Assembly: GCF_004959765.1 (NCBI RefSeq)
Contig: NZ_SJZD01000002.1
Location: 62,001-126,000 of the forward strand
DNA: 64,000 nt
Direction of reading: 5' to 3'
Source: Flavobacterium sp. H122
Lineage (GTDB): Bacteria; Bacteroidota; Bacteroidia; Flavobacteriales; Flavobacteriaceae
The notes below the pieces were generated by a model. That model was not told the DNA's origin. It ran no database searches and saw nothing but the letters and a program-made list of their open reading frames with translations. How positions within the stretch are numbered: position 1 is the stretch's first letter; each line of letters opens with the position of its first letter. Made by a program: the position numbers and the translations under genes. This document shows, in pieces, positions 25,172-34,462 of this stretch.

Positions 25172-28100
25172 ATGAAACAAATTCGACTTTTTTTAATTTT
25201 AGTTCTTACAACACAATACGGATTCGGGCAAGATTGTTCAATTGAGAAATCTTTGTCAAATGATGTATCAATTTGTATAGGACAATCAGTGATTATTACA
25301 TTAAGCAGTAGTGAGAACGGAGTAAGTTACCAATTAAGAGATGATTTTGATGATAGTGATGTCGAATCTCCGGTTTTAGGAGATGGTAATGATATTACTT
25401 TTACAATTTCTCCAACTTCTGCAAAAACATACAATGTATTAGCTTACACTTCTACACCAGCTTGCAGTAACGAAATGGATGATTTAATAACTATTACTGT
25501 TACAAATTTGCCATTTTTAAATCTAGCCACTGCAAATGATAATCAAGATATTTGTATTAATACATCTTTAACTGACATAGTATATAATGTTGGTAATGTG
25601 ACTGATGTTTTAATTAGTAATTTGCCAACAGGCGTTACTGGAAATTATGATTCTACAGCAGGAACATTTACAATTTCAGGTACACCATCCGTTGCTGGAA
25701 TTTTTAATTATACAGTAACAACTTCAGGTGGGTGTTCTCCCGATGCTACTGCTAATGGATCAATAACAGTAAGACCTTCAATGGCAATTCTATTAAGTTC
25801 TGGGAATGATAACCAGACAGTTTGTATTAATACTTCAATAGCTGACATTACCTACAACGTAGGTGATGCTACAAGTGCATATGCACTTGGCTTGCCAGCT
25901 GGTGTGACAGGAAGTTATAATTCTGGCACAGGAGTTTTTACCATTAGCGGAACACCTACAGTATCAGGTCCTTTTAACTACACAGTTAGCACTAGTGGTG
26001 GTTGTTTGCCATCTGTTTCTTTAGGAGGAACTATTACGGTGACTCCGGCAATGGCAATAACGTTGAATTCTGGTAGTACAAATCAAACGGTTTGTATAAA
26101 TACATCAATAGCTAATATCGCTTATAATGTAGGAAATTCTGCAAGTGCATCAGCATCTGGATTGCCTGCAGGCGTTACAGGAAGCTATAATGCTGGTACA
26201 GGTATTTTTACTATCAGCGGAACACCTACAGTATCGGGTCCTTTTAACTATACAGTAAGTACTAGCGGCGGTTGTTTGCCTGTTGCTTCCTTAGGAGGAA
26301 CCATTACGGTGACTCCGGCAATGGTGATTTCGTCTTTAGACGATGAACCACAGATTATTTGTATTAATTCTTCAATTATTCCTATTCATTATACTGTATC
26401 TAACGCAACGGGAGTAACTGTAAATGGATTGCCTCCGGGAGTAACAGGAAGTTATGCGGGAGGAGTCTTTACTATCAGCGGAACATCATCAGTAACCGGA
26501 ACCTTCAATTATACTGTATCTACAACCGGTGGTTGTAGTCCTGCAGCATCAATGGGAAGTTCAATTACTGTGCAGCCATTAGCGGTGGGCGGTACATTGA
26601 CTGATTCCTCAGGTTATAATCCTGCAACAGTTTGTTACAGCAGTCCAACGGGAACACTTAATTTAGCAGGTAAAACGGGGAATGTAGTGACTTGGGAACG
26701 TTCAACAGACGGTGGAGTAACCTGGTCTTCAATTGCAGGTACAGCTAATTTAATTACATATAACTATGCTGGTTTGACAGTTACAACTTTGTTTAGGGTG
26801 AGTGTGAGAAACGGAATTTTATGCCCTGATGCAAAATCTAATATTGTGCTGGTAAATGTGATACCTAATATCAAGCCTTCACCAGTAGTTGCATCACCAT
26901 CAACAATTTGTAATGGCGGGTCTTCAGTTTTAAGTGCTGTCAGTGGTTACGCTACCAGTCAAAATTTAGCTACGGGGGGTACATTTAACGATGCAAACCC
27001 TTCAGGTTGGCTTTCTGACGGATGTGTGAATTGTTTAAATTCAGGAAGCAGTAATACCAATGAAAATGCATTTGCTTTAAGTGCCACTAACGGAGGTACT
27101 TATTCCGGTATAAATTGTACTTCAACCGGTAAATTCGCAATAGTTCACGGGGATTTATGGGGAGCTCCTTATAACGGGACATCCCGGATGGAAACACCTG
27201 TTTTTAGTACATTGGGGTTATCAACTGCAACATTTCAATTTACACATGCCTATAGATTATATCCCGGAGCTAATATAAAAGTAGAGCTTTCACTAAACGG
27301 AGGGTCAACTTATCCTGTTACGCTTTATACACAGACAGGCGGAAGCCCTTATACAGATCAGGGGCCATTCAGTCCATTCACTACGGTTCAGTCATTTAAC
27401 CTTAATGCTTATATTGGTCAGCCAAATTTAAAAATCCGATTCACTTATTTCTCTAATAATACAGATAGTTTATGGGCAATTGATGATATTAAAATTCCGG
27501 ATATCCCGGTAAATATAACTACACAATGGGTAGATGGCGGCGGAAATGTAGTGGCAACGGGATTGACGTATTCAGTTTCGCCGACAGTAACCACAATTTA
27601 TGGGGTTCGCTCCAGCTTCATTATCAACGGAACGTCAACTTGTATCAGTTCAGGAAGTGCAGGTACTTCCTATGTAACGGTAACTGTTATTCAACGGCCG
27701 ACAGCTTCAATAGGGCCTTCACAAACTATATGCAATAATACACCTGCAACATTTAGTATTGCTTTAACAGGTGTCGCTCCATGGACAATTACCTATAATG
27801 ACGGGACAGCTTCAACAACTGTTACCACAAGTAGTAATCCGTATATTTTTAATACTCCGAATTTAATTGCTAATACAACATATAGAATAACGGCTTTATC
27901 TGATGCTAACTGTACTTCTATTCCCGGGGATTTTCCAGGAAATGCGAACGTTAACGTGTTAAACGGAACTCCCGGCTTATGGACCGGTTTAAAAGACACA
28001 GAATGGTTTGATTGTATGAACTGGGCTGGTGGCGGACCTAATCCTCCGAGTATAACTACTGATGTTTTGATTCCATCCGGATCACCAAATATGCCAAACA

Positions 28101-30073
28101 TTAATGCAGCTACCGCAAAGGCAATTCCTTATTCCGGTATCGCAAATGCAAGAGATATTACGATAACCGGAGGAGCTTCTCTGACTATGACTAATGCATC
28201 AACTATAAATATAGGTAAAGACTGGAAAAACAGCGGAACATTTAATTCAGGAAACGGAACGGTTGTTTTCGCCGGTTCAACTTTAAACCAAATACAATAC
28301 ATCAATCAAAGTATTAAAAACAATGAACAGTTCTATAATCTGAGTTTAAATGTAAGCGGTGGGGCCAAAGGGATAATATTGCCCAATGCATTCCAATTGA
28401 CTGTTGCAAACAATCTTACGCTGCAAAGCGGGGATTTGAGATTGACAGACGAGGCTCAATTAGTGCAAAACGGTACTTCATCAAATCCGCTGACAGGCAC
28501 AGGCAGATTATTCAGAGATCAGCAAGGTAAAAAAAGCAGTTTTCATTATACATACTGGTCATCACCCGTAAGTCTGGATAATGTGAATTATACTATTTCA
28601 GGAATAATGAAAGATGGGACAGATGTCACTACAGATCCGTTTGCAACTACTGGAATTGTTTTTGGTGAAGGAATTTATTTTGCAGATGGACCAGCCACAA
28701 CCCCAATTAAAATAAGTAATAGATGGCTGTATAAGTTTTCATCAACAACCAATTCATATTCAAACTGGCAGAAAATATATAGTAACAGTTTGATGAAAAT
28801 AGGTGAAGGATATATAATGAAAGGTTGTGACGGAACAGTTACACCATCAGCATTTCAAAACTTTGTATTTGCAGGCAAACCCAATAATGGTGATATAAAT
28901 GTTGTCTTAGGTACAAATCAAACCTATCTGGTAGGTAATCCATACCCTTCAGCGTTAGATGCCGATAAGTTTATAAGAGATAATTTAAAAGATTGTATGG
29001 GTTGTACAGCCACTTCAAATAAGTTTAATGGGGCCTTATATTTTTGGGATCATTTTGGTGGAACCACCCATTATTTGGCACAATATGTTGGCGGATACGC
29101 AACTTATACTTTAATGGGGGGAGTAGTTGCAGTCTCTAACGATCCTTTAGCGGCAAATAACGGTGCTACTGGTTCGAAAGTGCCAAAAAAATATGTACCT
29201 GTGGCACAAGGTTTTTTTATTCATGCCACTTTAGATCCTAATTTGACAGCAAATAATCCTAATCTGGCGACTGCTATTACCGGTGGTACTGTTAATTTTA
29301 AGAACAGTCAAAGAGCATTTATGACTGAAGGAAGCGGAAATTCAGTAATGATGAGGGTTGCTTCTAACGGAAATGTAAATAACGAGTATCAGGATGCAAG
29401 AAAAAAAATCAGGATACAGTATATTTCTTCTATTGGTATCAGTCGACAATTATTAGTAGGTGCTGATGAAAATGCTTCGGATAATTTTGACTTAGGTTAC
29501 GATGCTCCTATGATAGATGTCAATAAAGATGATGCTTATTGGTCGTTTGAAAATGGTAAATTTATCATTCAGGCTGTCAGTAATTTCGATGCAGCACAAA
29601 GAATTGGATTGGCTGTAGTTGTTGAAAATTCTGGAGCCAGTATTTTTAAATTAGCTGGATTAGAAAATATTCCGAAAGAAACTCCTGTTTATTTATATGA
29701 TGATTTAATGCAGGTCTACTATAATTTACAGGATTCAGAAGTGGCTTTAAATTTAGAAAAAGGTGAGTATTTAAACAGATTTTCAATTCGATTTGAAAAA
29801 GCTGCATTGAATAATGATGATGTTTCAAATGATAAGTTTTTAATTTATTACTCAAAAAACGATACATCATTGAATATAGAAAATGGATCTAATGTTATTT
29901 TGAAAAAAATTCATGTATTTAATGTTCTTGGTCAGACAGTAATGACTTCAGATATGGAAAATTCTTCGGATTCACATACAAAAATTAATTTGAGCAAAAT
30001 AAGCAAAGCAACTTATATAGTTAAGTTAATTGCTGAGAATGGTGTGGTTACTAAGAAGTTTATAAAAGAATAA
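25172..30073 (+). CDS. Giant T9SS-secreted repeat protein with C-terminal sorting domain
   Basis: From ATG 25172 the protein has 1633 residues and a signal peptide ending YGFGQ. It is probably secreted across the outer membrane by the type IX system. Residues about 118-475 comprise four tandem 90-residue Ig-like repeats (CINTSI..YNVG..LPAGVTGSY..FTISGTP..FNYTVSTSGGC). An unrecognised middle follows, with a MAM-like jelly-roll segment (about 600-770) ending LWAIDDIKI. The last 75 residues form a type A T9SS sorting domain: KKIHVFNVLGQTVMTS then NLSKISKATYIVKLI. An adhesin or surface-filament role is likely but unproven. The repeats are conserved at DNA level. Confidence 0.92.
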   Translation: MKQIRLFLILVLTTQYGFGQDCSIEKSLSNDVSICIGQSVIITLSSSENGVSYQLRDDFDDSDVESPVLGDGNDITFTISPTSAKTYNVLAYTSTPACSNEMDDLITITVTNLPFLNLATANDNQDICINTSLTDIVYNVGNVTDVLISNLPTGVTGNYDSTAGTFTISGTPSVAGIFNYTVTTSGGCSPDATANGSITVRPSMAILLSSGNDNQTVCINTSIADITYNVGDATSAYALGLPAGVTGSYNSGTGVFTISGTPTVSGPFNYTVSTSGGCLPSVSLGGTITVTPAMAITLNSGSTNQTVCINTSIANIAYNVGNSASASASGLPAGVTGSYNAGTGIFTISGTPTVSGPFNYTVSTSGGCLPVASLGGTITVTPAMVISSLDDEPQIICINSSIIPIHYTVSNATGVTVNGLPPGVTGSYAGGVFTISGTSSVTGTFNYTVSTTGGCSPAASMGSSITVQPLAVGGTLTDSSGYNPATVCYSSPTGTLNLAGKTGNVVTWERSTDGGVTWSSIAGTANLITYNYAGLTVTTLFRVSVRNGILCPDAKSNIVLVNVIPNIKPSPVVASPSTICNGGSSVLSAVSGYATSQNLATGGTFNDANPSGWLSDGCVNCLNSGSSNTNENAFALSATNGGTYSGINCTSTGKFAIVHGDLWGAPYNGTSRMETPVFSTLGLSTATFQFTHAYRLYPGANIKVELSLNGGSTYPVTLYTQTGGSPYTDQGPFSPFTTVQSFNLNAYIGQPNLKIRFTYFSNNTDSLWAIDDIKIPDIPVNITTQWVDGGGNVVATGLTYSVSPTVTTIYGVRSSFIINGTSTCISSGSAGTSYVTVTVIQRPTASIGPSQTICNNTPATFSIALTGVAPWTITYNDGTASTTVTTSSNPYIFNTPNLIANTTYRITALSDANCTSIPGDFPGNANVNVLNGTPGLWTGLKDTEWFDCMNWAGGGPNPPSITTDVLIPSGSPNMPNINAATAKAIPYSGIANARDITITGGASLTMTNASTINIGKDWKNSGTFNSGNGTVVFAGSTLNQIQYINQSIKNNEQFYNLSLNVSGGAKGIILPNAFQLTVANNLTLQSGDLRLTDEAQLVQNGTSSNPLTGTGRLFRDQQGKKSSFHYTYWSSPVSLDNVNYTISGIMKDGTDVTTDPFATTGIVFGEGIYFADGPATTPIKISNRWLYKFSSTTNSYSNWQKIYSNSLMKIGEGYIMKGCDGTVTPSAFQNFVFAGKPNNGDINVVLGTNQTYLVGNPYPSALDADKFIRDNLKDCMGCTATSNKFNGALYFWDHFGGTTHYLAQYVGGYATYTLMGGVVAVSNDPLAANNGATGSKVPKKYVPVAQGFFIHATLDPNLTANNPNLATAITGGTVNFKNSQRAFMTEGSGNSVMMRVASNGNVNNEYQDARKKIRIQYISSIGISRQLLVGADENASDNFDLGYDAPMIDVNKDDAYWSFENGKFIIQAVSNFDAAQRIGLAVVVENSGASIFKLAGLENIPKETPVYLYDDLMQVYYNLQDSEVALNLEKGEYLNRFSIRFEKAALNNDDVSNDKFLIYYSKNDTSLNIENGSNVILKKIHVFNVLGQTVMTSDMENSSDSHTKINLSKISKATYIVKLIAENGVVTKKFIKE
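25517..26590 (+). repeat. Four tandem ~270-bp repeats inside the giant secreted protein gene
   Basis: Units start near 25517, 25790, 26062 and 26328. Units 2 and 3 are nearly identical in places: AGCGGAACACCTACAGTATC occurs at 25946 and again exactly 270 bases later at 26216. Units 1 and 4 are more diverged. Confidence 0.85.
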
Positions 30074-30090
30074 GTTAGTTGTTAATTGAA

Positions 30091-30127
30091 AAAGAGGCTT
30101 TTTAAATATTTTTAAAAGCCTCTTTTT
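30091..30127. terminator. Bidirectional terminator
   Basis: AAAGAGGCTTTTTAAA pairs with TTTAAAAGCCTCTTT across a short AT loop, with A and T tracts on either side. It separates the plus-strand secreted protein gene from the convergent PhnA-domain gene. Confidence 0.85.
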
Positions 30128-30136
30128 TATAGGTAA

Positions 30137-30709
30137 TTATTTTGTTTTCTTGACATATTGTGTTAGGATAACAATATGCTGTCCTTCCACACGGCCTTCA
30201 ATTTGCTCAGCATTATCCCAGACCAGTTTAATGTTGTGAACAGCGGCTCCACGTTTTGCAGTAAAGTTAGCTCCTTTTACGTCTAAATCTTTAATCAAGA
30301 CAACTGAGTCACCATCCTGAAGAATATTTCCATTAGAATCTTTGTGGATTATTTTGCCATCTTCATCTTCACCCTCTCCTGTAGCTTTTGCCCATTCTAA
30401 AGATTCTTCATCAAGATACATCATGTCAAGTAAGTCATTCTTTTTCAAACGGGTCAGCATTCGCCATGAGACTATCTGAACCGGTAAATGTTCACTCCAC
30501 ATACTGTCAGACAAACAATGCCAATGATTGGCATCGGTCGTTTCCGGATTTTCAATTTGTCCAATACAGGTTTTGCATGCTAAAATAGATTGTTCCAGAC
30601 TTTCAATCGAGTTTGGAGCAACATTGTAAACAAGTAAATCATGTTCGTTGCCGCATAATTCACATTTGGAACCGCTTCTATCCTTTAGTTTTTTTTCAAT
30701 TACGCTCAT
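30137..30709 (-). CDS. PhnA-domain zinc-ribbon protein
   Basis: This 190-residue protein has a zinc-ribbon N-terminus with Cys16/Cys19 (KCELCG) and Cys45/Cys48 (ACKTCI). The C-terminal PhnA/YjdM domain contains DSNGNILQDGDSVVLIKDLDVKG and RGAAVHNIKL. PhnA here is the family name only; these proteins are not phosphonoacetate hydrolases, and their cellular role is unclear. Longer than E. coli YjdM because of an extra central helix region. Its start overlaps the outer-membrane protein stop by one base, so the two are translationally coupled. Confidence 0.9.
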   Translation of the reverse strand: MSVIEKKLKDRSGSKCELCGNEHDLLVYNVAPNSIESLEQSILACKTCIGQIENPETTDANHWHCLSDSMWSEHLPVQIVSWRMLTRLKKNDLLDMMYLDEESLEWAKATGEGEDEDGKIIHKDSNGNILQDGDSVVLIKDLDVKGANFTAKRGAAVHNIKLVWDNAEQIEGRVEGQHIVILTQYVKKTK

Positions 30710-31221
30710 TATAAGTTGAATACCATGCTGAAATTAGCATAAAATTGATTGTTTAATTCATCGAAACCCTGAATATTTGTGTCGTATTTAGCAAAAGGAA
30801 CACCAAATTCAGTTTGTAAACCAAAACCTTCAGAAAAGAAATAACGAACTCCTAAATGTCCTCCAAAGTTTTTAACACCTAAATCCAGACCAGGATAAAC
30901 ATCTATCTGTTCAGGTAATGTCATTACTTTACCAATATTGGCATTGAATCTGAATTTTGCATCAATTCTGTCTTTAAATTCCGGTTTTAAGGTTTCTGAA
31001 CCAACTGTAACTTCTTTAACACCTAACAAATAATTTGCAGAAAAACCAATAGAAATATTTTCACCTAACCCAAAGTCAGCTCCAACATTCAAACCGGTTC
31101 CTCCGTCTTGGAAATTAGCACCAATGTGCATTTTTGTATCGCCTTTGCCACTATAAGCTTCTTGAGCATTCACTGAAAAACCGGCAAATGCAACTAATAA
31201 TAATGTGATGATTTTTTTCAT
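30709..31221 (-). CDS. Outer-membrane beta-barrel protein
   Basis: This 170-residue protein has a signal peptide ending SVNAQ (about residue 19). Alternating hydrophobic/aromatic strands follow (GLNVGADFGLGENISIGFSANYLLG) up to a C-terminal phenylalanine-containing strand FYANFSMVFNL. This is consistent with an eight-strand barrel. The family is common in Flavobacteriaceae (DUF6646-like), with no known function. First gene of a two-gene unit with the PhnA-domain gene, with a promoter box 18 bases upstream. Confidence 0.82.
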   Translation of the reverse strand: MKKIITLLLVAFAGFSVNAQEAYSGKGDTKMHIGANFQDGGTGLNVGADFGLGENISIGFSANYLLGVKEVTVGSETLKPEFKDRIDAKFRFNANIGKVMTLPEQIDVYPGLDLGVKNFGGHLGVRYFFSEGFGLQTEFGVPFAKYDTNIQGFDELNNQFYANFSMVFNL

Positions 31222-31238
31222 TGCTAATAAATTTTGGA

Positions 31239-31246
31239 CAAATATA
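31239..31246 (-). promoter_or_regulatory. -7 promoter element for the outer-membrane protein gene
   Basis: Plus-strand CAAATATA reads TATATTTG on the minus strand, matching TAnnTTTG, 18 bases upstream of the ATG at 31221. Confidence 0.55.
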
Positions 31247-31257
31247 GTAAGTTGAAA

Positions 31258-31983
31258 TTAATTTCTGCCTTTTTCATCAGGATACAAAGTGTGTACAGGG
31301 TCACTTTGCCAAAACTCTTTCGTGTCAACATTCATTATTGTTAACGGGCCGTAAAATGCAGCGCCGGTATCTACATTCCAGATATTGGCTTTATTAACAG
31401 GGATAGTTTTGTTGATTTGAGTCACAGGAGTGTGTCCTATGTAGATTTCATTGTATAATGATAATCTTTTGGGATATAATAATGAATCTCTTGAAATGGA
31501 GTTGTCCAAACAAAGTGCCATTTCCCATAATGTTCTGTCCCAATATAATAATCTCGGGAAATGTTCAATGGTGACTCCTTTTAAATTTGTAAAGCCTGCA
31601 TGAACAAATAATCTGTTGTTTTCATCAAGATAATAATTTTTAAGATTTAAAAGAAAATCAATATGTTTTTCCTTTATTTCATTACTGATAGATGCATAAG
31701 CTAAAACAGTTGACTCACCGCCATGATTGTACCACATTGGATTGTCGTGATTGTTTTGAAGCCAATGGAGTACCAGTTCATCATGATTACCTCTTATAAA
31801 AATACAGTTGTGAGATTTTTCCAGTTCAATAAAAAAATCTATGACCTGCGGCGACTCACTCCAACCATCTACATAATCCCCCAAAAAAAGAAGAGTATCG
31901 GAAGTTGAAATTTTTGCTCTGTCTAGAACCTGTTTTAGTGCTTTTAAAGCTCCGTGTATATCACCAATTACAAAAGTACCCAT
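31258..31983 (-). CDS. Serine/threonine-type metallophosphatase
   Basis: The ATG at 31983 places MGTFVIGDIHG at the N-terminus, as in the family; an upstream in-frame ATG would add 18 residues not typical of it. The resulting 241-residue protein has all the PPP-family motifs: GDIHG (7-11), GDYVDG, GNHDELV and GHTPV. These bind the dinuclear metal centre. It probably acts as a cytoplasmic protein phosphatase or diadenosine-polyphosphate hydrolase, resembling bacterial PrpA/B or ApaH-like enzymes; the substrate cannot be told. Confidence 0.9.
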   Translation of the reverse strand: MGTFVIGDIHGALKALKQVLDRAKISTSDTLLFLGDYVDGWSESPQVIDFFIELEKSHNCIFIRGNHDELVLHWLQNNHDNPMWYNHGGESTVLAYASISNEIKEKHIDFLLNLKNYYLDENNRLFVHAGFTNLKGVTIEHFPRLLYWDRTLWEMALCLDNSISRDSLLYPKRLSLYNEIYIGHTPVTQINKTIPVNKANIWNVDTGAAFYGPLTIMNVDTKEFWQSDPVHTLYPDEKGRN

Positions 31984-32092
31984 CAAATAATTTAAAATTT
32001 TAACAAAATGTACAAAAAATCCGTAAATAAATTCCAAAATATGCAGTTAAATTTGTTTAAAACAAGAGTAAAAACCTAAAAACTAAGAACTT

Positions 32093-32311
32093 ATGAAAAA
32101 TTTTTTATACACAACAGGTATTTTTTTATTATTATTATCTCCGGCAACCTGTAATTATGAGGAGAATGGCTTGTTAAGAACCGAAACAGAAGGAATTGTT
32201 GTAGATGAGACTACTGCCAGCGATGTATATACAGAAACTACAGAAACTACAGAAACTACTTCAACTACTTGTGAAGATGGAGATCCTATTATAAAACCTA
32301 GAAAACCATAA
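32093..32311 (+). CDS. Small secreted Thr/Glu-rich protein
   Basis: This 72-residue protein has a hydrophobic signal-like N-terminus (FLYTTGIFLLLLSPATC). The cysteine at position 21 could be a lipidation site, although the lipobox is weak. The mature part is acidic and contains an exact ETTETTETT run encoded by three 9-base copies of ACAGAAACT (about 32230-32256). No family recognised. It lies directly upstream of the histidine kinase gene on the same strand but is separated from it by a promoter box. Confidence 0.7.
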   Translation: MKNFLYTTGIFLLLLSPATCNYEENGLLRTETEGIVVDETTASDVYTETTETTETTSTTCEDGDPIIKPRKP

Positions 32312-32349
32312 GAAAGCATATGAAATTTCTTACTGTATTTTATTTATCG

Positions 32350-32357
32350 TAAATTTG
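32350..32357 (+). promoter_or_regulatory. -7 promoter element for the histidine kinase/response regulator genes
   Basis: TAAATTTG matches TAnnTTTG. Transcription from it would begin just upstream of the 32399-32511 repeat/hairpin region. Confidence 0.55.
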
Positions 32358-32398
32358 ATGATTAAAAATAAGAAATTTGTTTAGATGTTTTGTTTATT

Positions 32399-32511
32399 TA
32401 ATACTGCTGCTTTCCTTTTCTTGTGTTGAAAAGGAAAGCACCATCATTAATAATACTGCTGCTTTCCTTTTCTTGTGTTGAAAAGGAAAGCAGCAGTATT
32501 ATTAATGATGG
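32399..32511. repeat. 42-bp direct repeat plus 71-base perfect hairpin at the kinase start
   Basis: Bases 32399-32440 are repeated exactly at 32451-32492. Bases 32441-32472 are the exact reverse complement of 32480-32511, giving a 32-bp perfect stem with loop TTGTGTT (32473-32479). Both copies encode the lipobox region of the kinase signal peptide, in different reading frames. Confidence 0.95.
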
Positions 32512-33964
32512 TGTCGATTTAATTTTAGACAGGGCAAATAATTACAGTCTTCCTAAAAGCGAGCGTTTAAGATTAATTAAACTGGCAGAAAATAAATTAA
32601 ATAATTATTCGGTTAATGATTCTTTATATCGTGAAAGATTGTTTAAACTAGCGGGGAGGTATTACAATATACAAGATTATGAAAATTACTTAAGAGTTGT
32701 AAAAAAAGTTTATAACCTTTCACTAAATGAAAAAGATAACTTCGCCATTGCAAAAGGCTTTCATTATATTGCAGATTATCATTATTCGAAATTTAGAAAC
32801 GATAGTGCATATTATTATTTTACAAAAGCAGAAAAGAAATATGATTCTTTAAATCATCTAAAAGACCTGATAAGAGTTAAATTTTCAAAGGCAGACATAC
32901 TGCTTTATGAAAAGGATTTTTCCGGGGCAGAGGCAGAAATAATAAAAGTTTTAAAAATAGCTAAAATTGTAAATGACGACAGACTTATATATGATTGCTA
33001 CGTTAATCTGGGTAATGCTTTGTTAGGTCTTAATAATGAAAAAGAAGCGTTGATATACTATGAAAAAGCTCTAAATTACACTAACAATTTAGAAGATGAC
33101 CCACAATATATAACTTTTAAAGCCCAGGTTTTAAACTATATAGGTAAAGTATATACAAAAATAGAGGTTTATGAGACGGCTAAGCAATACTATAACGCAG
33201 CGATGGACATTGCTGATCTTAAATTTTTTGAACCTTACCTGTATTCTTCTATTATAAATAACGAAGCTTATGCTGAATTGAAGCTTGGAAATTTTCAGCA
33301 AGCTGAGAAAATGTTTTTTGAAGCATTAAATATCAGAAAGAATCAGAATAACACACCAGGTATAGTCGGGACATATCTTAATCTGGGTGAACTGTATAAA
33401 GCCAAAGGTAAAAAAGATAAATCCATATACTATTTAAATCAGGCCAGAGAATTGGCGAATTCAAATAAAATTTTTGAAGACGAGCTTAAATCCTTAAAAA
33501 TTTTGACAAGGCTGGATGGTAAGAACAAATCCAAACTTTTTGAAAGATATATTAGACTAAATGACAGTCTGCAGAATGTTGAAAGAGCAAACCGGAACAA
33601 ATTTGCACGTATTGAATATGAAACCGAGGAAATTCTGAATGAAAAAAAACTTATTCAGGAAGAAAAAGAACAGATTTCATCGCAAAGATGGTTGATTTTA
33701 TTTAGCAGTGGCATCTTGATTTTGTTTTTAGGATTACTTTATAACAGTAAAGTACAGTATTCCAAAAACAGGCAACTTCAGTTTGAAAAAGCGCAGCAGG
33801 AAAGTAATGAGCAGATATATAAATTAATGCTGAGGCAACAAACTATCATTAATGACGTTAGACAACAGGAAAAAAAGCGTATTTCACAGGAACTTCATGA
33901 TGGTGTAATGAGTAAATTAACAAGCACCAGATTGAATCTGTTTGTTTTAACAAAAAAAAAATGA
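32423..33964 (+). CDS. Histidine kinase, N-terminal part: lipoprotein signal, TPRs, H-box (frame-disrupted)
   Basis: The frame from the non-ATG start at 32423 encodes 513 residues: a lipoprotein-like signal MLKRKAPSLIILLLSFSC, TPR helices (about 80-400), a transmembrane helix (WLILFSSGILILFLGLLY, about 430-448) and a NarL-type HisKA_3 H-box QELHDGVMSKL with His492. It then stops at TGA right after an A10 tract (33952-33961). The ATPase domain continues in another frame. The start is also irregular: a 42-bp duplication and hairpin cover the signal peptide, and the expected upstream start is out of frame. May be a pseudogene, a switchable gene or carry sequencing error. Confidence 0.75.
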   Translation: MLKRKAPSLIILLLSFSCVEKESSSIINDGVDLILDRANNYSLPKSERLRLIKLAENKLNNYSVNDSLYRERLFKLAGRYYNIQDYENYLRVVKKVYNLSLNEKDNFAIAKGFHYIADYHYSKFRNDSAYYYFTKAEKKYDSLNHLKDLIRVKFSKADILLYEKDFSGAEAEIIKVLKIAKIVNDDRLIYDCYVNLGNALLGLNNEKEALIYYEKALNYTNNLEDDPQYITFKAQVLNYIGKVYTKIEVYETAKQYYNAAMDIADLKFFEPYLYSSIINNEAYAELKLGNFQQAEKMFFEALNIRKNQNNTPGIVGTYLNLGELYKAKGKKDKSIYYLNQARELANSNKIFEDELKSLKILTRLDGKNKSKLFERYIRLNDSLQNVERANRNKFARIEYETEEILNEKKLIQEEKEQISSQRWLILFSSGILILFLGLLYNSKVQYSKNRQLQFEKAQQESNEQIYKLMLRQQTIINDVRQQEKKRISQELHDGVMSKLTSTRLNLFVLTKKK

Positions 33965-34460
33965 CCCTGAAACTATTAAAAACTGCATTAAACATATTGA
34001 TAATATTCAAAATATTGAGAAAGAACTCAGGGATATTTCGCATGACCTGAACAGAGAGAGTTTACTGGAAAAAGAAAGTTTTAAAGTTATTATAAGTGAT
34101 TTGTTTGAAGAATACTGCGGGGCAATAAATATAAAATATCAAATCGAAATCGATAAGACGATCGAATGGAGCAAGGTAGAAAGCGGTACAAAAATTCATC
34201 TGTATAGAATTTTACAGGAATGTCTTCAAAACATATATAAGTATTCAAAAGCAACATTAGTCAAATTGAGTATAAAAGGAGTCGTTGATAGAATTGTAGT
34301 TGATATTGATGATAACGGTTTAGGTTTTGATACAACAAAAGCAAAAGAAGGTATAGGTTTAAAAAATATGTCTTCAAGGGTAAAAGCAATGGACGGTGAA
34401 ATACAGATTTACTCTTCAAAAGAAAAAGGAACACACATAAATATATCAATACCCAATTAG
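33952..34460 (+). pseudogene. Histidine kinase, C-terminal part: HATPase domain after frameshift
   Basis: After the A10 tract the other frame is open from the tract to 34460. It reads TKKNDPETIKNCIKHI and continues to the catalytic domain. The N-box is LQECLQNIYKYSKA and the G-boxes are DDNGLGFD and GIGLKNMSSR, ending THINISIPN. Joined with one A fewer to the upstream part, it gives a normal kinase core, so the split is a single-base frameshift. The only internal ATG that could start it separately (34101) would leave the region between H-box and HATPase untranslated. The response regulator follows after 2 bases. Confidence 0.8.
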
Positions 34461-34462
34461 AA

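Noticed and set aside
33952..34100. Programmed ribosomal frameshifting as the explanation of the kinase break
   Set aside because: The required shift from A10 is +1, not the common -1 slippage at A-rich sites, and no stimulating structure was evident. It is left as less likely than error, mutation or slippage of the A tract.
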